This document shows positions 52,944 through 61,319 of a DNA stretch of 64,000 nucleotides, in pieces. The stretch's first letter is position 1. The number at the start of each line of letters is the position of its first letter. Location of the stretch: positions 186,001-250,000 of the forward strand of contig NZ_CP059206.1 in assembly GCF_014252015.1 (NCBI RefSeq), written 5' to 3'. The DNA comes from Blattabacterium cuenoti. Its GTDB lineage: Bacteria > Bacteroidota > Bacteroidia > Flavobacteriales > Blattabacteriaceae. The notes below the pieces were generated by a model. It searched no databases and was not told the DNA's origin. It worked only from the letters and a program-made list of their open reading frames with translations. The translations under genes and the position numbers were made by a program.

Positions 52944-55136
52944 ATGAAATTGAAAACATATTATTATAATAACAGTATTGTAAAAGCTTTTTTATATGCT
53001 ACGATGTTTTGGGCTTTTGTTGGATTTTTAGCCGGGTTATTTGTAGCTTTATTATTATTTTATCCTGAAGTTCCTGAACTTATTTTTGGGAACAAACTAA
53101 AGTATTCTCAAGGAGTTATGGGATTTGGTCGATGGAGAATGCTTCATACAAGCACAGCTATTTTTGCTTTTGTAGGAAATATTATTTTCACAGGGTATTA
53201 TTATGCTTTACAACGTTTGTTAAAGACAAGAATTTTCAGTGATATTCTCAGTTGGATTCATTTTTGGGGATGGCAATTATTTATTGTTTCTACTTGGATT
53301 ACTTTTTTATTAGGAATTAATACAAGTAAAGAATATGCTGAACATGAGTGGCCTATAGATATAGGAATATTTTTGATTTGGATAGTTTACGGAATAAATA
53401 TGATTGGGAGCATTCTTAAAAGAAGAATTAAACATTTATATGTTAGCGTTTGGTTTTTATTAGGAACATGGGTAGCTGTAGGGATGTTACATGTATTTAA
53501 TAATCTTGAATTGCCTATATCTCTTTTATCTTTTAAAAGTTATTCTATATATGCTGGAGTGCAAGATGCATTAATGCAATGGTGGTATGGTCATAATGCG
53601 GTGGCCTTTATTTTAACTACACCTATACTGGGACTAATGTATTATTTTGTTCCAAAAGCATCTAATCAACCTATTTTTTCTTATAAACTTTCTATTATAC
53701 ATTTTTGGTCTTTAATATTTATATACATTTGGGCGGGTCCTCATCATTTAATGTATACATCTCTTCCTAATTGGGCTCAAATGTTAGGAACTATTTTTTC
53801 AATTATGTTGATTGCCCCTTCTTGGGGAGGAATGTTGAATGGGTTGCTTACTTTAAGAGGAGCTTGGAGTAAAATGAAAACAAATCCTACTTTGAAGTTT
53901 TTTGTGGTTGGAATTACCTGCTATGGAATGGCTACTTTTGAAGGGCCTATGTTAGCAACTAAAACTCTAAATTCCATAGGACATTTCACAGATTGGGTCA
54001 TAGCACATGTTCATTTAGGAACTTTAGGATGGAATGGTTTTATGGCTTTTGGAATCATATACTGGTTGACTCAAAAAATATGGAATACAAAATTGTATTC
54101 TACATCATTAGTTAATATTCATTTTTGGTTAGGGGTTTTAGGTATCATTTTATATATTTTTCCTATGTATTTCGGATCTATTTTACAATCTGTCATGTGG
54201 AAAAAATTTAATCCTGATGGGACCTTAGCTTATAAAAATTTTTTAGATTCTGTTTTGTCTATCATTCCTTTTTATAAAATAAGGTTTTTAGGTGGAATCA
54301 TTTACTTTTTAGGTTTTATTTTAATGATTTATAATATTTTTCAAACAATTAGACAAGGTTATTCATTAGATAATGAAGAATTTAAGTGTGATCCATTTTA
54401 CGGTAATTATGGAAAAGTTGAAGAGAAAACGTTTCACGGATGGTTAGAAAGGAAGCCAATACAATTAACAATTCTTTCTTTTATAGCAGTAGCTATTGGA
54501 GGTTTTATAGAGATTATCCCTACTTTAGTGATTAAATCTAACGTACCTACAATTCATAATGTTAAACCTTACAAAGCTTTAGAATTAGAAGGAAGAGATT
54601 TATTTGTAAGAGAAGGATGTAATGCTTGTCATAGTGCACAAGTTCGTCCATTTAGAGACGAAGTCGTCCGTTATGGAGAATATTCTAAAGCTGGAGAATT
54701 TGTATACGATCATCCATTTCTTTGGGGATCTAAACGAACAGGCCCAGATTTAGCTAGAGAAGGAGGAAAAAACCCTAATTCTTGGCATTTTAATCATATG
54801 TACAATCCTCGTTCTACATCTCCTGGATCTATTATGCCTAGATATCCTTGGTTAATTTATAATAAATTGGATAGATCTAATACAGAAAAAAAAATGCAGG
54901 CAATGGTAAAATTAGGAGTTCCATATACTTTGAAATATATAAAAAATGTAAATCAAGATATGGATCATCAAGCCAATCAAATTGTATATGATATTTATAA
55001 AGAATATCCAAGTTTAAAAAAGGAAATAGATCAACAAAGAAAAATAGAAAAAGAAAAATTTATTCCCTTAGAAAAAAGAGAAATTATAGCTATTATTGCT
55101 TATTTACAGCGGTTAGGTACAGATATAAAATCTTAA
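52944..55136 (+). CDS. ccoNO: Fused cbb3-type cytochrome c oxidase subunits I and II (CcoN-CcoO)
   Basis: CcoN is the haem-copper catalytic subunit and CcoO the membrane-bound monohaem cytochrome c. The protein (730 residues from the ATG at 52944) has twelve or so membrane helices with haem and copper His residues (GRWRMLHTSTAIFAF, LMQWWYGHNAVAFILTTP, YIWAGPHHLMYTSLP, FTDWVIAHVHLGTLGWNGF). After about residue 510 a CcoO domain follows with its own membrane anchor and one CXXCH (REGCNACHSAQVRPFRDEVVRYG), FLWGSKRTGPDLAREGGK and PGSIMPRYPWL. The fusion is standard in Bacteroidota. It is the terminal oxidase for low oxygen, suited to an intracellular habitat. Confidence 0.97.
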   Translation: MKLKTYYYNNSIVKAFLYATMFWAFVGFLAGLFVALLLFYPEVPELIFGNKLKYSQGVMGFGRWRMLHTSTAIFAFVGNIIFTGYYYALQRLLKTRIFSDILSWIHFWGWQLFIVSTWITFLLGINTSKEYAEHEWPIDIGIFLIWIVYGINMIGSILKRRIKHLYVSVWFLLGTWVAVGMLHVFNNLELPISLLSFKSYSIYAGVQDALMQWWYGHNAVAFILTTPILGLMYYFVPKASNQPIFSYKLSIIHFWSLIFIYIWAGPHHLMYTSLPNWAQMLGTIFSIMLIAPSWGGMLNGLLTLRGAWSKMKTNPTLKFFVVGITCYGMATFEGPMLATKTLNSIGHFTDWVIAHVHLGTLGWNGFMAFGIIYWLTQKIWNTKLYSTSLVNIHFWLGVLGIILYIFPMYFGSILQSVMWKKFNPDGTLAYKNFLDSVLSIIPFYKIRFLGGIIYFLGFILMIYNIFQTIRQGYSLDNEEFKCDPFYGNYGKVEEKTFHGWLERKPIQLTILSFIAVAIGGFIEIIPTLVIKSNVPTIHNVKPYKALELEGRDLFVREGCNACHSAQVRPFRDEVVRYGEYSKAGEFVYDHPFLWGSKRTGPDLAREGGKNPNSWHFNHMYNPRSTSPGSIMPRYPWLIYNKLDRSNTEKKMQAMVKLGVPYTLKYIKNVNQDMDHQANQIVYDIYKEYPSLKKEIDQQRKIEKEKFIPLEKREIIAIIAYLQRLGTDIKS

Positions 55137-55147
55137 AAAAAAAGTTC

Positions 55148-55342
55148 ATGATAAGTTTTTTTAAGCAATATTTTACAGGAGAAAAAAATATAGGTGTTTT
55201 TCAGTCTGTTATGTTAATTTTATTTTTATTAGCATTTTTTTTAGTAATATTTTTTGTATTTTCAAAATCTAAAAAATATTATAATAAAATAAGTTTAATT
55301 CCTTTGGAATTAGAATTAGAAGAAGAAAAAGAAAGGGTATGA
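55148..55342 (+). CDS. ccoQ: cbb3 oxidase small subunit, CcoQ-like
   Basis: The 64-residue protein has one central membrane helix (VMLILFLLAFFLVIFFVFS, about 21-39) and a charged C-terminus ending LELEEEKERV. Sequence similarity in such small subunits is weak, but its size, topology and position between ccoNO and ccoP identify it as CcoQ/FixQ. Its stop overlaps the ccoP start by 4 bases. Confidence 0.82.
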   Translation: MISFFKQYFTGEKNIGVFQSVMLILFLLAFFLVIFFVFSKSKKYYNKISLIPLELELEEEKERV

Positions 55343-56226
55343 GATCTAAAATTTCTTCTTTTATCATGATTCCTTCTTTTTTATCTGTTGTAATATTTAT
55401 ATTTTATGTATTTCTTGTAAGTTATAATCACATATCTTATTTAGTACATCCTATTACTATATTTTTTTTTATTATAATTACAATATTATTGTGTGTTTTA
55501 GAATCTATTAATCATTTGATTTTTATAAGAAAATTACAATTTCTTTCAAAAGAAGAAAGAAAAAAAATTTTTGAAGAAAATGAAGGAAATTATTTTTATA
55601 GACTTTATAGATTTATGTTTTTTGATTCTAAAAAAATATATCATGATGATGTTAAAAAAATAGATCATGGATTTGATGGAATTATAGAATTAGATAATAA
55701 ATTACCTATGTGGTGGATTCATCTTTTTTATCTTACAATTGTTTTTTCCGCAATTTATTTTTTTTCTTATTTGTTAATAGATTTTTCTAATCCTTATAAG
55801 GAATATGATATAGCTTATAAAAATCAATTAAAAGAAATTGAAATTTTTGAAAAAAATACTCCACAAGTAACTATAGAAAATGCATCTTTTAGAGAAAATT
55901 TAATAAATAAAGGAAAAATTCTTTTCGAAGAAAATTGTGCTACTTGTCATAACTCGGATGGTAGTGGAAATATAGGTCCAAATTTAACAGATGATTATTG
56001 GATAAATGCAAAAGAAAAAGATTTATTTAAAAACATATTTTATATAATATGGAATGGAAGCGATAATAATCCAACTATGCGTGCTTTTGGTCAATCAGGA
56101 GAAATTAAAGGAAATGATATTGAAAAAATATCCAGTTATGTTTATTTTATCAATAAAAAATTTAAAAAATCTTTAAAAGGAAAAGCTCCTCAAGGTAGAA
56201 AAATAACAGAATGGAGTAAAATATAA
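55339..56226 (+). CDS. ccoP: cbb3 oxidase subunit III, CcoP (monohaem)
   Basis: The 295-residue protein has two N-terminal membrane helices (about 8-60), a cytoplasmic loop, and a third helix (WWIHLFYLTIVFSAIYFFSYLLI, about 131-153). A C-terminal cytochrome c domain follows with one CXXCH (ENCATCHNSDGSGNIGPNL) and the distal Met in NPTMRAFG. Proteobacterial CcoP has two haems; one haem and extra N-terminal helices are usual for Bacteroidota. It is translationally coupled to ccoQ. Confidence 0.94.
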   Translation: MRSKISSFIMIPSFLSVVIFIFYVFLVSYNHISYLVHPITIFFFIIITILLCVLESINHLIFIRKLQFLSKEERKKIFEENEGNYFYRLYRFMFFDSKKIYHDDVKKIDHGFDGIIELDNKLPMWWIHLFYLTIVFSAIYFFSYLLIDFSNPYKEYDIAYKNQLKEIEIFEKNTPQVTIENASFRENLINKGKILFEENCATCHNSDGSGNIGPNLTDDYWINAKEKDLFKNIFYIIWNGSDNNPTMRAFGQSGEIKGNDIEKISSYVYFINKKFKKSLKGKAPQGRKITEWSKI

Positions 56227-56276
56227 TTTATTCTATAGTAAAGTTTTCTATTTAAAAAAAATTTAAAGTTTGAATT

Positions 56277-56759
56277 ATGAAAATAAAATTCAATTGGGAT
56301 ATTGGAATTGTGTTACCTTTAGTTGTTTTTATAATCTTTATTACTTACATTGCTTTCTTTTTTCCACATGTAGGAAGTCAACTTGTGTCAGATAGATATT
56401 ATGAAGAAGAAATGAAATATCAAGAAATTATAAATGAAAAAAAAAATATGTTAAAACTTCCTACAAAAATAAAAGTTTTCATTTTGTATTCTGGAATTGA
56501 AATAATATTCCCTTCTGTTAACAATGATATTTATGGTTTTTTTACTTTATTTAGATCTTCTTCAAAAGATTTAGATTTTTCGCAATCTTTCAAAATATTG
56601 AAATCTTCAAAAAAAATATTATTGATTCCTAAAAGATTTTTAAAAAAAGGATATTATAAACTCATAATAAGATGGAAAATAAATAAAAAATATTTTTTTG
56701 AAAAAGATATTTATTGGAATCAACATATAAATATTTCTTATTTATTTTCAATATTTTAA
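56277..56759 (+). CDS. ccoH: FixH/CcoH-like cbb3 assembly protein
   Basis: The 160-residue protein has an N-terminal membrane helix (IGIVLPLVVFIIFITYIAFFF, about 10-30), then HVGSQLVSDRYYEEEMKYQEIINEKKNML, the conserved FixH segment after the helix, and a periplasmic beta domain. FixH/CcoH is required for stable cbb3 oxidase. It lies 50 bases after ccoP. The ccoG gene, commonly between ccoP and ccoH in free-living relatives, is absent here. Confidence 0.88.
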   Translation: MKIKFNWDIGIVLPLVVFIIFITYIAFFFPHVGSQLVSDRYYEEEMKYQEIINEKKNMLKLPTKIKVFILYSGIEIIFPSVNNDIYGFFTLFRSSSKDLDFSQSFKILKSSKKILLIPKRFLKKGYYKLIIRWKINKKYFFEKDIYWNQHINISYLFSIF

Positions 56760-56772
56760 TATTTTAAACATA

Positions 56773-59052
56773 ATGATAAAAAACATAAGTAATTTTCGTG
56801 AAGAGTCTTTAAATTACCATAGTCAATTTCCTTCTGGAAAAATACAAATAACTCCTACAAAAAAATATAGTAGTCAGAGAGATTTATCTCTTGCTTATTC
56901 CCCAGGTGTTGCTGAACCTTGTAAGGAGATTGCTCGTTCTTCCATAGAAGTCTACAAATATACTTCCAAGGGGAATCTTGTAGCTGTGATAACCAATGGA
57001 TCTGCTGTATTAGGACTTGGTGATATTGGAGCATTAGCTTCTAAACCTGTCATGGAAGGTAAAGCACTTTTATTCAAAATATTTTCCGGTATTGATGTTT
57101 TTGATATAGAAATTGACGAATCTGATCCAGAAAAATTTATAGAAACAGTAAAAGCGATTGCACCTACTTTTGGCGGAATTAACTTAGAGGATATCAAAGC
57201 TCCAGAAGCTTTTGAAATAGAAAGAAGACTTAAAAAAGAACTTAATATTCCTGTAATGCATGATGATCAACATGGAACAGCAATTATTTCAGGAGCTGCA
57301 CTTCTTAACGCTATCACTTATGTAGGAAAAAAAATTGATGGAATTAAAATGGTAGTTAATGGAGCAGGTGCTGCAGCAATTTCTTGTGCAAGAATATATA
57401 AGAAACTTGGAGTAAAACCTGAAAATATTCTTATGTTTGATAGTAAGGGTTTATTACATACTTCAAGAAAGGATTTAAATCAAGAGAAAAAAGAATTTTC
57501 CGTTAATACTTATCCCATTAAAAAATTGGAACAGGCTATTAATAATGCGGATATTTTCATAGGTTTATCTATAGGAGGAATATTAACTCCTAATATGTTA
57601 AAAAGTATGGCTCCAAATCCAATTGTGTTTGCTATGGCTAATCCTGATCCAGAAATAGATTACAATTTGGCTATAAAAGTACGTTCAGATGTTATTATCG
57701 CCACAGGAAGGAGTGATTATCCCAATCAGGTTAATAATGTATTAGGATTTCCTTATATATTCAGAGGAGCATTAGATGTTCATGCTAATGTAATCAATGA
57801 TGAAATGAAACTTGCTGCAGTACATGCCATTGCATCTTTAGCAAAAGAACCTGTTCCAGAACAGGTAAATATTGTTTATAATAAAAAAAATATTTCTTTT
57901 GGAAAAGAATATATCATTCCGAAACCTTTTGATAATCGTTTAATTACTCGTGTAGCTCCTGCAGTAGCAAAAGCCGCTATGGATTCTGGAGTCGCAAGAA
58001 ATCCTATTTTAGATTGGGAAATCTATCAAGAAAAGTTACTCGATAGAATGGGGTATGAAAGTAAAATGCTTAGAATGATTCAAAATAGAGCCCGTACAAA
58101 TCCTAAAAAAGTTGTTTTTTGTAATGGAGAAGAGTACGATATTCTTAAATCTGTTCAAATTCTTCATGAAGAAGGAATAGTTTCTATTCCCATAGTTTTA
58201 GGAAATGAAGATAGGATCAACCGTTTGATTAATGAAAATAATTTAGATCTTGAATTAAAAATTATAGATCCAGAAAAAGAAGAAAATATAAAAAAAGTAG
58301 AAAATTTTGCTCAAATACTTTGGAAAAGAAGGAATAGAAAAGGTTTAACTTTGTATGATTCCAAAATTCGTATGCGGACTAATGATCATTTTGGTGCTAT
58401 GATGGTCGATCAAGGAAAGGCAGATGCAGTTATTACGGGATATTCTAGAAGTTTTTCATTAAGTTTACGTCCTATGTTAGAAGTTATAGGTAAAGCTAAT
58501 TCTGTTCAAAAAACGGCAGGAATGATGATTTTATTAACGAAACGTGGTCCTCTATTTTTAGCAGATACAGCTGTCATTCTAGATCCAACAAGTCAAGAAT
58601 TAGCTAGAATAGCTCTCATGGCTTCTAATGTAGTGAAAAATTTTGATATTGAACCACGTATAGCCATGTTATCTTTTCAAAATTTTTCATCTGATTCAAA
58701 AACATCTTATAAAGTTTCTCAAACAGTAGCCTTTTTACATAAAAAATATCCAGATTTGATAGTGGATGGAGAAGTACAGCCTGATTTTGCTTTGAATGAA
58801 TTTTTATTATCTAGAAAATTTCCTTTCTCTAAACTTGTTAAAAAAAGAGCAAATATTTTCATTTTTCCAAATTTAGAATCAGGAAATTTAACTTATAAAT
58901 TTATTAGAGGATTAGGAGATGTGCAAACTATTGGCCCTGTCATGTTAGGAATGCGTAAACCGGCACATGTTATGCAAATGCAATCAAGCATAGAAGAAAT
59001 AGTTAATCTCACTACTTTAGCTGTAATAGATGCACAAATTAGACAGAATTAA
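56773..59052 (+). CDS. maeB: NADP-dependent malic enzyme with phosphotransacetylase-like C-terminal domain
   Basis: MaeB decarboxylates malate to pyruvate. The 759-residue protein has the malic-enzyme N-terminal domain ([70 protein letters not shown]). The NAD(P) domain ([30 protein letters not shown]) follows, then at about 430-759 a phosphate acetyltransferase-like domain ([28 protein letters not shown]-type [11 protein letters not shown]). The C-terminal domain is thought to be regulatory in homologues. The enzyme could feed pyruvate to the dehydrogenases encoded nearby. It overlaps the end of murI by 14 bases. Confidence 0.97.
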   Translation: MIKNISNFREESLNYHSQFPSGKIQITPTKKYSSQRDLSLAYSPGVAEPCKEIARSSIEVYKYTSKGNLVAVITNGSAVLGLGDIGALASKPVMEGKALLFKIFSGIDVFDIEIDESDPEKFIETVKAIAPTFGGINLEDIKAPEAFEIERRLKKELNIPVMHDDQHGTAIISGAALLNAITYVGKKIDGIKMVVNGAGAAAISCARIYKKLGVKPENILMFDSKGLLHTSRKDLNQEKKEFSVNTYPIKKLEQAINNADIFIGLSIGGILTPNMLKSMAPNPIVFAMANPDPEIDYNLAIKVRSDVIIATGRSDYPNQVNNVLGFPYIFRGALDVHANVINDEMKLAAVHAIASLAKEPVPEQVNIVYNKKNISFGKEYIIPKPFDNRLITRVAPAVAKAAMDSGVARNPILDWEIYQEKLLDRMGYESKMLRMIQNRARTNPKKVVFCNGEEYDILKSVQILHEEGIVSIPIVLGNEDRINRLINENNLDLELKIIDPEKEENIKKVENFAQILWKRRNRKGLTLYDSKIRMRTNDHFGAMMVDQGKADAVITGYSRSFSLSLRPMLEVIGKANSVQKTAGMMILLTKRGPLFLADTAVILDPTSQELARIALMASNVVKNFDIEPRIAMLSFQNFSSDSKTSYKVSQTVAFLHKKYPDLIVDGEVQPDFALNEFLLSRKFPFSKLVKKRANIFIFPNLESGNLTYKFIRGLGDVQTIGPVMLGMRKPAHVMQMQSSIEEIVNLTTLAVIDAQIRQN

Positions 59053-59851
59053 AAACATGTGTTTTAAATAATACTTTTCTTCCAAAAAGAATTCGTACTT
59101 TTTTTTCAAAAAAAAAGGGAATAGAACTAGATGTATAAAAAACAGGAAACCTATTCCAGTTAGGATGGAGGCATAATAATTTTTTTTCACTTAATTTTTC
59201 TTTTATTTCTTGTACTACTATTTTTTGTATATCAATTAAATGAACTTTTCCGAGAAAAAAATTTTTTATTTCTTGTTTCAAAAATAAATAATGAGTACAA
59301 GCCAGTAATATTGCATCTATTGATTTTAAATCATTTAAATAATTTTTTATAATAGGATTTATTTTTTTCATTTCCCAACCATTTTCTATAACAGGAGCTA
59401 ATAAAGGAGTAGATATTTGAACTAAATCTAAGTTATGATAGTATTTTTTAATTTTTTTTAGATAAAAATTTGAATGTATAGTAGCTGGAGTCGCGATGAT
59501 TCCTATTTTTTTATAAGAAAGAAAAACTTTATTGTTTACAACAGGATCTATAACATTAAATATTAATATTTTTCTATGAAATTTTTTTTGAATCAAATCC
59601 AAAGCATTAGATGTAATAGAATTACATGCTATGACTAAAGCTTTACACTTTTTTTGATAAAGAAAAGAAGCTATTTTTATAGAATTTTTTCTAATAAATT
59701 TTTTAGATTTTTCCCCATAAGGCATATTTTTGGTGTCTCCAAAATAAATAAAATCTTCATTAGGCATTTGAATTTTAATTTCTTTAGCTATAAGAAGTCC
59801 GCCAATTCCAGAATCAAATATTCCTATTGGAGATAATGGACTTATTTTCAT
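59039..59851 (-). CDS. murI: Glutamate racemase
   Basis: MurI makes D-glutamate for peptidoglycan. The 270-residue protein has IGIFDSGIGGLLIAKEI (Asp, Ser), FIYFGDTKNMPYGEKS, the first catalytic Cys in LVIACNSITSNALDLI (C76), GIIATPATIHSNFY, and the second in DAILLACTHYLFLK followed by a conserved His. Both catalytic cysteines are intact. It lies 2 bases downstream of the frameshifted membrane gene. Confidence 0.97.
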   Translation of the reverse strand: MKISPLSPIGIFDSGIGGLLIAKEIKIQMPNEDFIYFGDTKNMPYGEKSKKFIRKNSIKIASFLYQKKCKALVIACNSITSNALDLIQKKFHRKILIFNVIDPVVNNKVFLSYKKIGIIATPATIHSNFYLKKIKKYYHNLDLVQISTPLLAPVIENGWEMKKINPIIKNYLNDLKSIDAILLACTHYLFLKQEIKNFFLGKVHLIDIQKIVVQEIKEKLSEKKLLCLHPNWNRFPVFYTSSSIPFFFEKKVRILFGRKVLFKTHVFNSV

Positions 59852-59853
59852 AT

Positions 59854-60289
59854 TTAATTTGAATTAAAAGGAAAACGAATCATAAAAGTTAATACAGATA
59901 AAAAAAATAAAAATAAAACTGTACGAGTAATTTTTTGATATGGTTGATTTTTATATAATTTTTTGTATAAAAGAATAAATATAAAAAATCCAATTATCAT
60001 CATAATTGGATGTTCAATCAATTTGAAACGAATTTTTTTTTGTTTGAAAATTTCAACAATATCAACTCCATTTTTGGATAAAAAAATAAAGTTAAATAAC
60101 ATTAACAGTGAACCAATAAAAATTTGAACACAAATAATGAATACTGTAAAATTCAATACTACTTTAAAAAAAAAATACGCTTTTTATTTTTGAACATTTT
60201 TTACAGTATAAAATATATATCATTTCTATGATTAGAAAAATCATAAACAAATAAGCTATATAATGATGAAGTTTTAATAAAAATTTCAT
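59854..60289 (-). pseudogene. Small four-helix membrane protein gene split by a +1 frameshift in a T10 run
   Basis: Two minus-strand frames cover one gene. The upstream piece starts with ATG at 60289 and encodes 41 residues (MKFLLKLHHYIAYLFMIF, IEMIYILYCKKC). It stops at 60164 just inside a run of ten T (coding strand; A10 on plus at 60166-60175). The downstream piece, 59854 to about 60156, has no ATG at its head (TTG). It encodes three further membrane segments and the motif RFKLIEHPIMMIIGFFIFIL, which I recognise from a conserved small membrane protein of Flavobacteria, sometimes annotated as a cytochrome b-like protein of unknown function. Removing one T joins the frames through KSVFFFKVVLNF and gives about 144 residues. 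It may be a recent pseudogene or be rescued by polymerase slippage. Confidence 0.82.
60166..60175. repeat. Homopolymer of 10 at the frameshift site
   Basis: Ten A on the plus strand, read as T10 in the coding strand of the split membrane gene. Nine would restore one continuous frame. Confidence 0.95.
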
Positions 60290-60300
60290 AAAAAATTAAA

Positions 60301-60537
60301 TTAATTATAAAATATTTTACTCAATTTTCTCTTAAATCTAGCTGCTTTATTCACATGTATAATATTTTTTTTAGCTAATTTATCTATCATGGAAATAACA
60401 ATAGAATATTGTTTTTTATTTTTATCTATTAACAATTTTTTTATAGCTGTCTTGGTACTTTTATACATATATTTGTTACGTAAGCGTCTGGTATGATTCT
60501 GTCTTATTCTTTTTAAAGAAGATGAATGATTTGCCAT
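60301..60537 (-). CDS. rpsT: 30S ribosomal protein S20
   Basis: S20 binds 16S rRNA. The 78-residue basic protein starts MANHSSSLKRIRQNHTRRLRN and continues KSTKTAIKKLL, MIDKLAKKNIIHVNKAARFKRKLSKI, the full family pattern. It is slightly shorter than the usual 84-87 residues. It lies directly after tRNA-Glu on the minus strand. Confidence 0.96.
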   Translation of the reverse strand: MANHSSSLKRIRQNHTRRLRNKYMYKSTKTAIKKLLIDKNKKQYSIVISMIDKLAKKNIIHVNKAARFKRKLSKIFYN

Positions 60538-60549
60538 AAAAAATAATTA

Positions 60550-60621
60550 TAGCCCATAGGGGAATCGAACCCCTCTTTCCAGGATGAAAACCTGACGTCC
60601 TAACCAATAGACGAATGGGCC
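60550..60621 (-). tRNA. tRNA-Glu (anticodon UUC)
   Basis: The minus strand folds into a 72-base cloverleaf. The acceptor stem is GGCCCAT/ATGGGCT with a terminal G-U pair, the D arm starts GTCT, and the anticodon loop is TTTTCAT (TTC). The T stem is AGGGG/CCCCT with a TTCGATT loop, and the discriminator base is A. CCA is not encoded. The GUCU D-stem and UUC anticodon are typical of tRNA-Glu. Confidence 0.96.
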
Positions 60622-60683
60622 TTTTATAAAAAAATTAATGACACAAATTAAATTTTTTTTATATTTAATACAAGTATTTTGTT

Positions 60684-60691
60684 TACATTTG
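60684..60691 (+). promoter_or_regulatory. Candidate -7 box upstream of the NlpC/P60 gene
   Basis: TACATTTG matches TAnnTTTG in the gap between tRNA-Glu and the NlpC gene. A start site near 60696 would lie at the beginning of the frame that stays open from 60693 into the NlpC domain. That is consistent with translation starting well upstream of 60906. Confidence 0.4.
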
Positions 60692-60905
60692 ATCATCTCT
60701 TTTTTTTCATCTGGATTGTTTATTAAATCTTAAACAAGAAAAAAAGCTTATCATCAATTCTAAAATTATTTTACTTATAATTTTTTATTATCATCTTATT
60801 TCTACTTCATTATATGGAAATGTAGAATGTAAGAAAAAATATGAAAAAATTTATTTCAGAAAAAAAAAGTTATATAAAAATAATTCAAAAATTTATTTTC
60901 AATTT

Positions 60906-61319
60906 TTGAATCAAAAACTTTTTTTTCAAGAAAAGACAGAATGTATTATAGAAAATGCTAAAAATTATATGTATACTCCATATAGGTATGGAGGGAGTAC
61001 TAAAACTGGAATAGATTGTTCTGCTTTTATAAAAAATATTTTTGCTTCTTATCATATATTTTTACCACGTATTTCTTACAATCAAGCTAAAAAAGGTTCT
61101 TTTGTACCAAAAGGTAAAATAAAAAAAGGAGACTTATTATTTTTTGCAACAGGAACATCTAAAAAAATAAATCATGTAGGTATGGTGATAAATGCTAGCA
61201 ATAATAATATATTTTTTATTCACGCATCTACATCCAATGGGGTAGTTATATCTCAATTATATCAAAAATATTGGAATCATAGATTCATTGTGGCAAGAAG
61301 AATTCTTTATTCTTCATAA
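60906..61319 (+). CDS. NlpC/P60 family cysteine peptidase, start uncertain
   Basis: The protein is a predicted peptidoglycan endopeptidase. The NlpC/P60 domain has YMYTPYRYGGSTKTGIDCSAFIKNIF with the catalytic Cys in DCSAF, LPRISYNQAKKGSF, GDLLFFATG, and NHVGMVINASNNNIFFIHAST with the catalytic His. The start given is a TTG just before the domain (137 residues). The same frame is open back to 60693 and encodes a hydrophobic stretch (IILLIIFYYHLISTSLYG) followed by NVECKKKYEKIYF. This looks like a signal peptide, but there is no ATG, GTG or TTG before it; only CTG (60711) or ATT/ATC/ATA codons are available. An ATG at 60841 is in another frame, separated by an A9 run. The end overlaps aroA by 13 bases. 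Confidence 0.82.
   Translation: MNQKLFFQEKTECIIENAKNYMYTPYRYGGSTKTGIDCSAFIKNIFASYHIFLPRISYNQAKKGSFVPKGKIKKGDLLFFATGTSKKINHVGMVINASNNNIFFIHASTSNGVVISQLYQKYWNHRFIVARRILYSS

Noticed and set aside
60638..60733. A 31-codon ATG frame (starting MTQIKFFLYLIQ) between tRNA-Glu and the NlpC gene
   Set aside because: It is hydrophobic and could pass for a signal peptide, but it is out of frame with the NlpC domain, very T-rich and too short to support. It could join the NlpC frame only by dropping one T at the T8 run, which is one speculation too many.
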